A stretch of DNA of 19,644 nucleotides, from positions 1-19,644 of the forward strand of contig JAHPYY010000040.1 of assembly GCA_019058515.1 (NCBI GenBank), read 5' to 3'. Source of the stretch: Promethearchaeota archaeon. Lineage in GTDB: Archaea; Asgardarchaeota; Lokiarchaeia; Sigynarchaeales; SOKP01. A program made the position numbers and the translations under genes. Positions 1 through 7,822 of the stretch are shown piece after piece (positions within the stretch are counted from its first letter, which is position 1; each line of letters opens with the position of its first letter). The notes beneath the pieces are model-generated. The model was not told where the DNA came from and searched no databases. It saw only the letters and a list, made by a program, of their open reading frames with translations.

Positions 1-456
1 CCCGTTGAAATTAATTTACGTAAAACCCTAAAAATACTAAAAATAAATTACTTTCAACTCGTAGATTTAGCCATTTTAATCGGGACAGATTACAACAAGG
101 GAGTGGAAAAGATCGGAGCGAAAACGGCGTTATCGCTAGTAAAAAAATACGGACACCTTGAGAAGATTATTCAAAATGAGAAAGTGAACTACAACTTTGA
201 AACATTGTCTTACGAATTATTGCAAAAGGTCAGAGAAATATTTATTTTCCCCGAAGTGATTGAGAATTTAGACGATTTACAGTACAATTTGTCAAATCAT
301 GAACAAGTTAAAACATTTTTGTGTAAAGACCATTCTTTAAATCCAGAGCGCGTAGAAAAAGCATTAACAGCAATTAATCACAATTACCGCAAAATATTAA
401 CAGCAAACACGGGGGATTTAAAGCCAAAATTAAGGCGTCAATCCACTCTGTTCTAA
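1..456 (+). CDS. fen: Flap endonuclease 1, C-terminal part (5' end outside window)
   Basis: The reading frame is open from the first base, so this is the last 151 residues of a longer protein. FEN1 cuts 5' flaps during Okazaki-fragment maturation and long-patch repair, normally held on DNA by PCNA. Visible marks are LIGTDYN, whose Asp (codon 30 of the partial frame) matches the metal-binding Asp of the FEN/XPG internal motif, followed by the helix-hairpin-helix segment GVEKIGAKTALSLVKKYG. The protein ends in RRQSTLF, a PCNA-interacting (PIP) box placed as in archaeal FEN1, but it stops after one aromatic residue where many orthologues have two. The first in-frame GTG at 103 is internal to the conserved domain and is not the start. 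The stop lies 2 bases from the stop of the convergent 118-aa gene. The family call is firm; the N-terminal nuclease domain is not in view. Confidence 0.93.
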   Translation, partial: PVEINLRKTLKILKINYFQLVDLAILIGTDYNKGVEKIGAKTALSLVKKYGHLEKIIQNEKVNYNFETLSYELLQKVREIFIFPEVIENLDDLQYNLSNHEQVKTFLCKDHSLNPERVEKALTAINHNYRKILTANTGDLKPKLRRQSTLF

Positions 457-458
457 AA

Positions 459-815
459 TCAATCTTCATTCGACGCTAACCCCTCAAGACGAGTTAAAAT
501 TTGATGTAAAAACGCATCTCGCTCTTCTAGCTCTACTTTTAACAGTTCATCTTTTTGGGAACTCGAATGTACTGTTTTAAATTCTTTCTTAAAACGATCA
601 TAGTCGAAGGTTATTAAAGAGTGAAGTTCCGTGTAAACGTTAAATAAGTACTTAAAAAAAGTCTCTTTAAGTAGTTTCTGCGCTTTCTCTCCTTTAACTG
701 AGTCAGAAATACAGTTTTTCACGGTCTTATATCTCTCTTCGTTGAAAATCGTATGTTCAATCAACTTTTTGAGTTTATTAAGCCCCTTTTTGTCCTTCTT
801 TTCTGGAGTTTCCAT
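459..815 (-). CDS. Small soluble helical protein, last gene of the membrane operon
   Basis: A 118-residue protein that I do not recognise. It has no membrane segment or signal peptide. It is lysine- and glutamate-rich and predicted to be almost entirely alpha-helical, with a charged KKDKKGLNKLKK start and an acidic end. Its ATG overlaps the stop of the upstream 1262-aa gene by one base (TAATG), which implies translational coupling. A Shine-Dalgarno-like AGGTG (824-828) sits 8 bases upstream. The coupling suggests a cytosolic accessory subunit of the membrane assembly encoded by the four preceding genes, made in step with the large pseudo-ATPase. That role is inferred from position only. The gene converges on FEN1 with 2 bases between stops, so transcription termination of each must occur inside the other. 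Confidence 0.82.
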   Translation of the reverse strand: METPEKKDKKGLNKLKKLIEHTIFNEERYKTVKNCISDSVKGEKAQKLLKETFFKYLFNVYTELHSLITFDYDRFKKEFKTVHSSSQKDELLKVELEERDAFLHQILTRLEGLASNED

Positions 816-3800
816 TAATTTAACACCTTAGCGATATTTAACTGAAAAATTGTAATCTTATTATATAAGTCGGTAACTATGGCTTCAGTAGGATCTAAAT
901 GCGGGTTGATGTTGTCGATTGTAGTAATTAACTCCATGACCTGAGCAGCGTTGTAAGGGAAGCTAACCTTATTTTGTAACAATTCTATTATTAGTTGAAT
1001 GTCCTCGGAAATTAACACTTTATCGCGGTGAAAAAGTCTTTTGTATAAATTGTGAAAAAAACTTCGTAGTATCGATTTTTCTATCTGAAGTGCGTCTCGA
1101 AAGCGTTTTGATTGGATTGATTTGAATATTCGAAAAAGATTAGATATCAGGGCGTCATTTTCTTGAGATAAGTAAACTTTCATTGTGAGAGGGTCTATTT
1201 GGTGAGATTCTTTGTTAATATCTGCTGTGAAAGAACCTTTATTTGCTCCTTTTTCCGTGTACGGTGTCTCTTGTTCAATTAATTCGGGAGTTGAGGGTTT
1301 TCTTAAATCTTCCCGCTTTTGTCGATACTCTGATAAAGAACGCTCGAACTGCTCACCAACCTTGTAGCTGGAACGTATAGATTCTGATCCTGCGGCCGTT
1401 GTTACGGATTGCTTTATCAAATAACGGTGAGTTTCCATTTTTTCAAAGAGCTCGTTTCGTATTTGTCTAATGATTTTTTTAACTTGAGAGATTTTTGTGG
1501 CTTTGTCGACGATGAATTTTAGCAATTCTCCTTTCAAATGAGATTCGTATAAATTACCAATGGTTTCCTGACGCTTCACTGCAGTTAAAAATTGAATTAT
1601 TTCAGGGATAAAAACTTCATACGGTTTAAAGTGAATTTCAAACAATGATTTCTCAATTGATTTGAGGATTAATTCCCTCACTCGCTCAGGTTGGTACCCT
1701 TGAGATTTCATATAGGCGTATATTTCTTGTTTTGTCATAGGTACTGCATTTATAAAATTAGACAAATTTAACCGTACAGGAAATGGTTGGTCGTTGTCGT
1801 CTCTCTTTACTAAGCATTCGTAATCGGCTGAGTTTAAGTTTTTTAAGAAGTGAGTTTGGAATGTCTCGTTACGCGAAGTACTATACACTCCTGTTCCGTG
1901 TAATAAATCTAAATTCATTAGTGCCTTCAATCTATCAATATCATTGTGATCAAAGGTTCGAAATGCCAATATGTTAGTAAAGTAATTGAGGAAGCTACTG
2001 TGACAATATCTTACTTGATTTGCAGTGAATATGAACCCAAATTCGTGATTTAACAGTGGTTCAAGAAAATTGGCTACTTTATAATCGTATCTGTTGGTTT
2101 CCACGAAATAATCCGTAAAGAACGAGTCGCCTCGGGGTAATAGTATCGTTTTTCTCGATTCGCTAGAATTTGATTTTAGGTTGTAAATAATTTTTGCGAG
2201 CATGAGATATTGAGCGAATAATTGGGTCTTTAAATCGTTAGAGCCAGATAAATCAATAATTACGGTTTTATTAGAGTATATGGTATTTTCTAACACGTTT
2301 TTTTCATGCGAGATCTCACCTTTACCTACGAAGAAATTACTTTCACGCTTAAGTTGCTGTAAGTTCATGATTAAATCCTTCCCAAGTGGGCTTTCCCAGG
2401 GGGGAACATGTTGTAATCGGGTAGCTTCCGTAGAAACATCGCTTTCGTTCGATAGCAGCATTTCTTTTGCAACATCAGGATTAAGGTGCTTCTGTTGGTA
2501 TGACAATTCAAACGCGTCGCAAAACAAATTCATGTATTCGGCATTAAACTTTAAAATGTCTGGATTTGATGGTGTTGCTGTTAAATTATAGTGAAGCCGA
2601 AACATGTCCCCTAGTTTATAATACGCAAAATGGTTGGAATACTCAGTGTCCTGAAATAGTTTGATAAGAATCGACCAATTTCCCATGTGATCAAACACTA
2701 TGCAGGATTTGTCGCATATGGTTATTTCTGCTACAATTTTCATGAGGGCGGCTTGTCTTAATCGTTTATCTCCGTTTGTTAGGAGTAAATTACTGATTTG
2801 GGAGAATGTAAACCCAAATCGAGTTTCCCCGTTAAAATGCTCCGTATCTAACACATCCCCCATAATCAATTGATTTGGAAGATGCAATGGAGAAATGAAT
2901 TCCGAAGCAATACGGGTGTCGATACCTTTTCTAAAGTGAGAAGAAATGTAGTTAAGTTGACCAAGCGTGACGCCCTGGAATATCAAGTAATTCAATCCCG
3001 TACCAATCGGTAAAATGTCACTGTTTTTTAGACGTTCAACCAAAAAGGCAGTTTCCAACTTTTTTCTTGGAATTTCCTCCATTTCGAACGCCTTTAAATT
3101 CATGTGAAATGTATTTTTCAAAGTAATGGCGTTATCTTCAACTTCCTGAAGCATCTCTGTTAAAACTTCTTCGTTTAGGTCATCAATGGCACGGATAGAA
3201 TATATAGAATAGGTTAAAACTGATTTCCATATCCCATGTCGTGTTTCTAAAAACGATTTCTTTTCAGAAGGTTTTTCTAATTTAGAAAGGATTTCCTTGG
3301 TTCTATCCGTAAAGAAAGGTTGAGACTCTTTTAAAAATTCACGATAATTTAGAGGTATTGAAGTATTTGTGACTGTGAAAAAAAGATTGCTTGAGACGAT
3401 TGCCTCGTAAAACTTATCAATTGTAAAAAATGGATAGATTTTTTGGTTCTTTTTGCTACTACCATATAATGGCTGTCGTGCGAACTTAAGCGAAAAGCAT
3501 CTGTATAATGCTATGTATCTTTGATCGAAAATGATTTGTATGGCGTCACCTATTTTTGAGGGTTTTGCGACATTGACATTTTTTAGAGCGTAATTACGCA
3601 CAATCGATTTTGGTTTTAATGCTACTATGATATAGTTAAATATTGTGTAAAGATCCCTGAGGAACAACCATAAAAACCCTATCGTTATGATAAGGGAGGT
3701 TACAATCACCCAACCTATTCCAACTAATAGGGATAGTAATGCAGAAAAAACTATCCCTAAGACGATTATAGTTACCGAACGTAAAACTATTAACATAATC

Positions 3801-4603
3801 CAAGGATCTGAATTAGAGAAACTTGACACCTCTTTTTTCTGAGTACCGCTAATTCTAGCTACTAATTGAGAATTTTCCAATCTATCTATTTTGTAATGGT
3901 GGAAATTTGCAAAAAACACCATCCTCAAAGCGTTTGCGTATTCATTTACATTCTTTATCATTGTATATATCTTCCATGGAAAGAGTAATCCTGATTGTTT
4001 AGTAAACACCGTAAAATAGATACAAAAGTTAATTGGCAAATTTTTTATTGGAGATCGTCTCATATTCGACCTTGGGACGATCTGCTCTTTACTTTGAGAA
4101 AAAATTTCGGGTAACGACTCTACTTGATAGGTAAATGGAATATTCAAGTTATAGAGCGAACTTACAAATTTCGACATATTTGGTCGCACATTCTCGGGCA
4201 TAATCACCACTTTAAAAATTTGAAATGCTATGTGATATGCGTTTGCCCTAGAAGATGAGAACAATGTATAGTTGTCCCGAGTACTTTCGAAGAAAAATAA
4301 ATCGTTTGATTTTACTCGAGCGCGTAGTTTAGGGTAAAAGATGATTAACAAAACTGCAAACACCGATATAGCCGCAATGAATCCTAAATTAAGGTCCTTT
4401 GTTATCAAGTAATATAAAATTGCGAAGGAAAAACTTACTGCAACCAAAAAGATTAATCTAGTGGTAACTAATGCGATGTTTAGGTGCCTATAGGACGGAG
4501 TTTCCTTAAAAATACTTAAATAGTTACTCTGAGGTAGTAAACTCATTGATGATGTATGATCGCCGTAGTTTCCGCTCGGAAGTTGCGATTGATAAGATAC
4601 CAT
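815..4603 (-). CDS. Large membrane protein with degenerate HerA/VirB4-like ATPase domain
   Basis: 1262 residues. Two hydrophobic helices lie at about 43-67 and 72-90, and a second pair at about 268-313. The region from about 590 to 930 follows the order of HerA/FtsK/VirB4-type P-loop ATPases: a strand-loop-helix LLLTNGDKRLRQ (606-617) where Walker A belongs, then CIVFDHMGNW (Asp638) matching the 'vivlDp-GE' strand, IIDLSG (Asp784), KTILLPRGDSF (about 819-828) where the Walker B 'DEAH' strand is expected, and FTANQVRY (Gln863) matching the 'tQ-p' sensor segment. The P-loop has no GxxxxGK[S/T], and the Walker B position reads LLPRGD rather than acidic-acidic, so ATP hydrolysis is unlikely. The C-terminal 100 residues form a helical domain. 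A strong Shine-Dalgarno GGAGG (4612-4616) stands 8 bases before the ATG, inside the preceding gene. The homology reading comes from motif order by eye; no named family was recognised. Confidence 0.85.
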   Translation of the reverse strand: MVSYQSQLPSGNYGDHTSSMSLLPQSNYLSIFKETPSYRHLNIALVTTRLIFLVAVSFSFAILYYLITKDLNLGFIAAISVFAVLLIIFYPKLRARVKSNDLFFFESTRDNYTLFSSSRANAYHIAFQIFKVVIMPENVRPNMSKFVSSLYNLNIPFTYQVESLPEIFSQSKEQIVPRSNMRRSPIKNLPINFCIYFTVFTKQSGLLFPWKIYTMIKNVNEYANALRMVFFANFHHYKIDRLENSQLVARISGTQKKEVSSFSNSDPWIMLIVLRSVTIIVLGIVFSALLSLLVGIGWVIVTSLIITIGFLWLFLRDLYTIFNYIIVALKPKSIVRNYALKNVNVAKPSKIGDAIQIIFDQRYIALYRCFSLKFARQPLYGSSKKNQKIYPFFTIDKFYEAIVSSNLFFTVTNTSIPLNYREFLKESQPFFTDRTKEILSKLEKPSEKKSFLETRHGIWKSVLTYSIYSIRAIDDLNEEVLTEMLQEVEDNAITLKNTFHMNLKAFEMEEIPRKKLETAFLVERLKNSDILPIGTGLNYLIFQGVTLGQLNYISSHFRKGIDTRIASEFISPLHLPNQLIMGDVLDTEHFNGETRFGFTFSQISNLLLTNGDKRLRQAALMKIVAEITICDKSCIVFDHMGNWSILIKLFQDTEYSNHFAYYKLGDMFRLHYNLTATPSNPDILKFNAEYMNLFCDAFELSYQQKHLNPDVAKEMLLSNESDVSTEATRLQHVPPWESPLGKDLIMNLQQLKRESNFFVGKGEISHEKNVLENTIYSNKTVIIDLSGSNDLKTQLFAQYLMLAKIIYNLKSNSSESRKTILLPRGDSFFTDYFVETNRYDYKVANFLEPLLNHEFGFIFTANQVRYCHSSFLNYFTNILAFRTFDHNDIDRLKALMNLDLLHGTGVYSTSRNETFQTHFLKNLNSADYECLVKRDDNDQPFPVRLNLSNFINAVPMTKQEIYAYMKSQGYQPERVRELILKSIEKSLFEIHFKPYEVFIPEIIQFLTAVKRQETIGNLYESHLKGELLKFIVDKATKISQVKKIIRQIRNELFEKMETHRYLIKQSVTTAAGSESIRSSYKVGEQFERSLSEYRQKREDLRKPSTPELIEQETPYTEKGANKGSFTADINKESHQIDPLTMKVYLSQENDALISNLFRIFKSIQSKRFRDALQIEKSILRSFFHNLYKRLFHRDKVLISEDIQLIIELLQNKVSFPYNAAQVMELITTIDNINPHLDPTEAIVTDLYNKITIFQLNIAKVLN

Positions 4604-4605
4604 TG

Positions 4606-5424
4606 TTATTTCCTCCGAAAAGCGTGGTAAAATAATTTATAATAGACTAAGCCTAATATTGCGGAGGATATCGCGAACACCATAGACAGTAGTGATAAGG
4701 CGTCGTTAACTTCTGGTAACAACATACGTTCATAAAAAATTAATCCTGTTAGACTAACTAAAACAAATAGTGCTCCTAATATAAGGAAGCGAAGGCGCAA
4801 AATTTCTGAAGACATAATTCTAGAGGAATTAGATTGGTGGCTTCGTTCCAAGTTTTCAATATATAATATTCGTTCTATTAATGTCGGGTCGTATTTCTGT
4901 TGTAACTGGGACTTCAAAGCTTTTTTTTTGGTTCCTAATTCGTAAACCATTAAATCTCTCGATAAATCCATTTTCTTAGGATTCTCTCTACCTAATGGTG
5001 AGTGTATAGCAGATTCATTTGTTGTAATTTTTGGAACTACGATTTTTCGAAGTTCGAAGTAGGTTTTAAAAGCAAGTTTAAGAACTGGAGGGGTGATATT
5101 AGTATATGTTTTGATTAATGTATTAAAATTCGTTAAAGAAGCAACTAGATCGTCAGGAATTAAATTCGTGGTAAACCTCTCGGAAAAGTAATGGTTTATC
5201 TTTTGAATAGATGGAAGCACATTTTGCCATGATAATTGCTTTTCTTTGTTAGTTTTCAATTTAGTTTGAATTAGTAATCTCTCAACTTCTCTTACTATGT
5301 ACTTTCTTGAGATATGATATATTTTATCGAAATTGCGGGTTTGCAAACATAATTCTACTAACTCTGCTAATTTTTGGTCCTCACTCTCCATTTCCACTGA
5401 GTTAGGGGCTTTAATCGTCATCAT
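4606..5424 (-). CDS. Helical protein with C-terminal transmembrane hairpin
   Basis: 272 residues, not recognised. Residues 1-200 are soluble and mostly helical, with a stretch from about 20 to 130 (LCLQTRNFDKIYHISRKYI onward) whose pattern resembles the C-terminal domain of the neighbouring 1262-aa protein. Two membrane helices follow at about 211-231 and 243-266, with a short loop (ERMLLPEVND) and a basic end (FRRK), so both ends probably face the cytosol. The first ATG overlaps the stop of the 210-aa gene (TAATG). The Shine-Dalgarno AAGGAGA (5427-5433) is only 3 bases from the first ATG but 6 from the second, so Met2 at 5421 may be the real start. The stop is 2 bases before the start of the 1262-aa gene. 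It is likely a subunit of the same membrane assembly. Confidence 0.83.
   Translation of the reverse strand: MMTIKAPNSVEMESEDQKLAELVELCLQTRNFDKIYHISRKYIVREVERLLIQTKLKTNKEKQLSWQNVLPSIQKINHYFSERFTTNLIPDDLVASLTNFNTLIKTYTNITPPVLKLAFKTYFELRKIVVPKITTNESAIHSPLGRENPKKMDLSRDLMVYELGTKKKALKSQLQQKYDPTLIERILYIENLERSHQSNSSRIMSSEILRLRFLILGALFVLVSLTGLIFYERMLLPEVNDALSLLSMVFAISSAILGLVYYKLFYHAFRRK
4612..4616 (-). promoter_or_regulatory. Shine-Dalgarno site of the 1262-aa gene
   Basis: GGAGG on the minus strand, 8 bases upstream of the ATG at 4603 and within the last codons of the 272-aa gene. It is the strongest ribosome-binding site in the operon and fixes the start of the large pseudo-ATPase. Confidence 0.75.
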
Positions 5425-6056
5425 TATCTCCTTTTTGCAAAATTGCTTTTTTCTAGTTGGATATTATTCAATTCTGCTTTTTCCACGGCTATTTCGCGGT
5501 CAATATCTATAGATTCTGGAATCTCAGAAGCGTTCTCTCTATTCTTAGAATCGTCTACGCCTAAAGATTTGTAATATACGCTCGAAACAGCCTCTGGAAA
5601 AACTAGAATAAAAGACCCTATGGTTAAGTAGTATCCTGGACCAAGTGCGAATGACAAAACAGTATCACCTTGAAGAATGGATAATATAGGAAAATAAAGT
5701 CTGTTTAAAATCAAAAAAGTTAAAGGAAAACCTACAATGAGCAATCCTTGAACTACAACAACAGCTCCGTTAAGGTAGGGAGCAATCACTTTTGCGAAAT
5801 CCCTTTTCTTGAAAAAAATCAAAATAACTGAAGCTGTCAATAAGATTATATAAAAGACTGAAACTTCTAGAGAAAATACTATATTTGGAGCGTAAATAGA
5901 GTCTCCTATCACTCCAACAAGTATGTAATACTTCCACTCAGAAAGGAAATTATCGTTTGCAGACTTAGCTGTAAAATCATAGAAACTTAGGAATACTCCA
6001 ATAACACCAATTAACAATCCAACTTCTTTCAATTGCTTAGATTTCGTAAGTATCAC
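5424..6056 (-). CDS. Four-helix membrane protein
   Basis: 210 residues, not recognised. Hydrophobic helices are visible at about 11-29, 62-82, 95-118 and 138-160, followed by a charged cytosolic tail of about 50 residues rich in Glu and Lys. The only usable start in this frame is GTG at 6056. An in-frame TGA lies 12 bases upstream, and the ATG at 6060 belongs to another frame that ends quickly. No Shine-Dalgarno is visible, but the start is 4 bases after the stop of the 528-aa gene, so re-initiation is plausible. The stop overlaps the next ATG by one base. It probably forms the integral-membrane core of the five-gene assembly. No transporter or channel signature is evident. Confidence 0.8.
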   Translation of the reverse strand: MILTKSKQLKEVGLLIGVIGVFLSFYDFTAKSANDNFLSEWKYYILVGVIGDSIYAPNIVFSLEVSVFYIILLTASVILIFFKKRDFAKVIAPYLNGAVVVVQGLLIVGFPLTFLILNRLYFPILSILQGDTVLSFALGPGYYLTIGSFILVFPEAVSSVYYKSLGVDDSKNRENASEIPESIDIDREIAVEKAELNNIQLEKSNFAKRR

Positions 6057-6060
6057 CCAT

Positions 6061-7647
6061 TCATTTCAAAAAGGATTCGTATTTCTTTGCAAATTTTTCT
6101 ATTAACGCAAAGTTTTCAGTCTCCGTATTATCCTCCACTTTTAAGGGACTAATTTCTATTACTTTGTCAGGCGAATCGCCGTTTTCCTTGTTCGAAGGTT
6201 TTGTTCGACCAATTTGACTATTTTTCGTAAGATAGGATCTTGATTTTGTTTTTCTTCGACTATTGCTACTTAAAATTCGGTTTATTTGAGGTGAGTTCTT
6301 TTTCAGTGATTTAGTTCTACTTTTCGAGTTTGAATAAGCGATTATTTGCGTCATTTCGTATTGAAATTGTTTGAGTAAATCGCTTGAGAAGATTGAACGA
6401 GCGTGGATCATTACCGAATCGTTTTTATTCAAAACTAACTTCCAGTGAGGGGTTTTTAAGTCTCTCGCTAATCTTACGCTATTAAAACTCATGAATAAGA
6501 GCAATCCAACCAATGTGAGGAGATATAGCACAAAGAAACCAGTTCCAGTAAAAATAAATAGATCAAAGGGGACAAGATTAGCATACACACCCGTAAAAAG
6601 TAAAATCGTAGCAGCTATGACTATTATCGATGCCAATCGTGAAAATAGTAAACTAATCTTAGAGATTTTACTATACTTTTCTGAAGCACGAATGGAACTT
6701 TTTCCTTCTATAACTTCTGTTTTTAACTCTAAATACTCCAACATTGAGGATAGTTGAGGTAAAGTACAATATCGCAAATTACAAAACTTCTGATATCCGA
6801 AATTTAGCTGTTTATCAAGAAAACTAACATTACTGGATATGAAAATTGGTTCTATTAAGAGAAGATGTTCTACATTTCCAATATAATAATAGAGGGGTTG
6901 CAATAAAATTGAGCATTTTAGTTTTAACGTATTAGAGGTAAACCTCCTAACCATTCTATACAGTTCTTTTTTTTCCAAGAATGATTCGTTAAAAGCTGAG
7001 AAATTTGAAATAGAACTTAACGAATCTTCTAAAATAGCATGAGCTGTATATGTTTGACTCGAGGAAATATGCCCTGGAGCTATATTTAATCGATATGAGG
7101 TCTTCTCTTTATCTACCATGAATATTCCCTTATACTGTGATATTTTTAATGGTACAATCAAAATTGCATCCAAGTTATCGTTTATTGGTACAATTTTCAT
7201 AGCAATCAAGTCAATATTTTTGATAACTCCTTTAGAATGAGAGGGTATTTTAACGCTGTATCCTTGGTTTTTTAACGTCTCTATCGCTGCCTTCCTTTGC
7301 CGTTCGACAAACTCGGAGGATTCTTTTTCTTTTACAAACGGATCTTCAATTTGTGTATCAATTATTATTCTAGTCTCCATAATAGGAGGTTTTAATGGCG
7401 TATCGGGCTCATTAGAAGGATTTATTTTTTCTTCTTCTTCATTTGCCGTTTCAATCTCATCTAAAAGTTCTATAAACACATTTTTGTAATAAGGATTAGT
7501 CAGGGAAATTGAAATTTCTATTCCCTGTTTAGCCAACACAAACGCATCACTTATTCTCCCCCGTTCAAGCAATTTTCGCACATTTTTGCGTATTCTCTCT
7601 AAATTGTTGTTATCTGATGTAGTCTTACGTTTTTCTTCAGTAGCCAT
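6061..7647 (-). CDS. Membrane protein with N-terminal helical domain, first gene of operon
   Basis: 528 residues, not assigned to a named family. A helical N-terminus (15-70, KLLERGRISDAFVLAKQGIE) has a DUF4129/HEPN-like look. An acidic linker follows. Residues 112-170 form a compact alpha/beta stretch with GYSVKIPS...KNIDLIA and ILIVPLKI, which recalls a PD-(D/E)XK fold (Asp146, Lys168) in which Pro or Leu occupies the usual acidic position. This is a weak resemblance. Two membrane helices lie at about 336-356 and 362-388. The tail (430-500) is Ser/Arg/Lys-rich and probably disordered. The ATG at 7647 lies 28 bases from the centre of a TTTATATAG box, so the operon transcript would be essentially leaderless here. 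It is the first gene of the five-gene leftward operon. Confidence 0.85.
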   Translation of the reverse strand: MATEEKRKTTSDNNNLERIRKNVRKLLERGRISDAFVLAKQGIEISISLTNPYYKNVFIELLDEIETANEEEEKINPSNEPDTPLKPPIMETRIIIDTQIEDPFVKEKESSEFVERQRKAAIETLKNQGYSVKIPSHSKGVIKNIDLIAMKIVPINDNLDAILIVPLKISQYKGIFMVDKEKTSYRLNIAPGHISSSQTYTAHAILEDSLSSISNFSAFNESFLEKKELYRMVRRFTSNTLKLKCSILLQPLYYYIGNVEHLLLIEPIFISSNVSFLDKQLNFGYQKFCNLRYCTLPQLSSMLEYLELKTEVIEGKSSIRASEKYSKISKISLLFSRLASIIVIAATILLFTGVYANLVPFDLFIFTGTGFFVLYLLTLVGLLLFMSFNSVRLARDLKTPHWKLVLNKNDSVMIHARSIFSSDLLKQFQYEMTQIIAYSNSKSRTKSLKKNSPQINRILSSNSRRKTKSRSYLTKNSQIGRTKPSNKENGDSPDKVIEISPLKVEDNTETENFALIEKFAKKYESFLK

Positions 7648-7670
7648 ACTGTGTTACCTATAAGCTATAA

Positions 7671-7679
7671 CTATATAAA
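7671..7679 (-). promoter_or_regulatory. TATA box of the five-gene membrane operon
   Basis: TTTATATAG on the minus strand, centred about 28 bases upstream of the ATG at 7647. This is the archaeal TATA-to-TSS distance and would place the transcript start at or within a few bases of the ATG. A run of T/C precedes it on the same strand, where a BRE would be expected, but I cannot define one clearly. Confidence 0.6.
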
Positions 7680-7756
7680 GAAAAATTCAGCAGAGAGTAG
7701 GTTTACAAATAGGAAAGGAAATTACCCAATAGAAATGTCGATCTGTGTATCTTTTT

Positions 7757-7767
7757 TTTTATATACA
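7757..7767 (+). promoter_or_regulatory. TATA box candidate of hel308
   Basis: TTTTATATACA follows a long T run, on the plus strand. A start site about 25 bases downstream would fall near 7790, giving a leader of some 30 bases before the TTG at 7823, or about 10 before the out-of-frame ATG at 7801. A second AT-rich box (TTTAATATT, 7778-7786) is an alternative that would place the start just before the TTG. Together with the operon promoter at 7671-7679 it makes 7648-7822 a divergent promoter region. Confidence 0.5.
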
Positions 7768-7822
7768 CTGGTAAGCTTTAATATTAATGCGATCAATAAT
7801 ATGGTGAAAAAACGCGACACTC

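Noticed and set aside
815..4603. A working conjugation or type IV secretion ATPase
   Set aside because: Both Walker motifs are absent and no relaxase, coupling protein or pilin gene lies nearby, so a functional VirB4 role is not supported.
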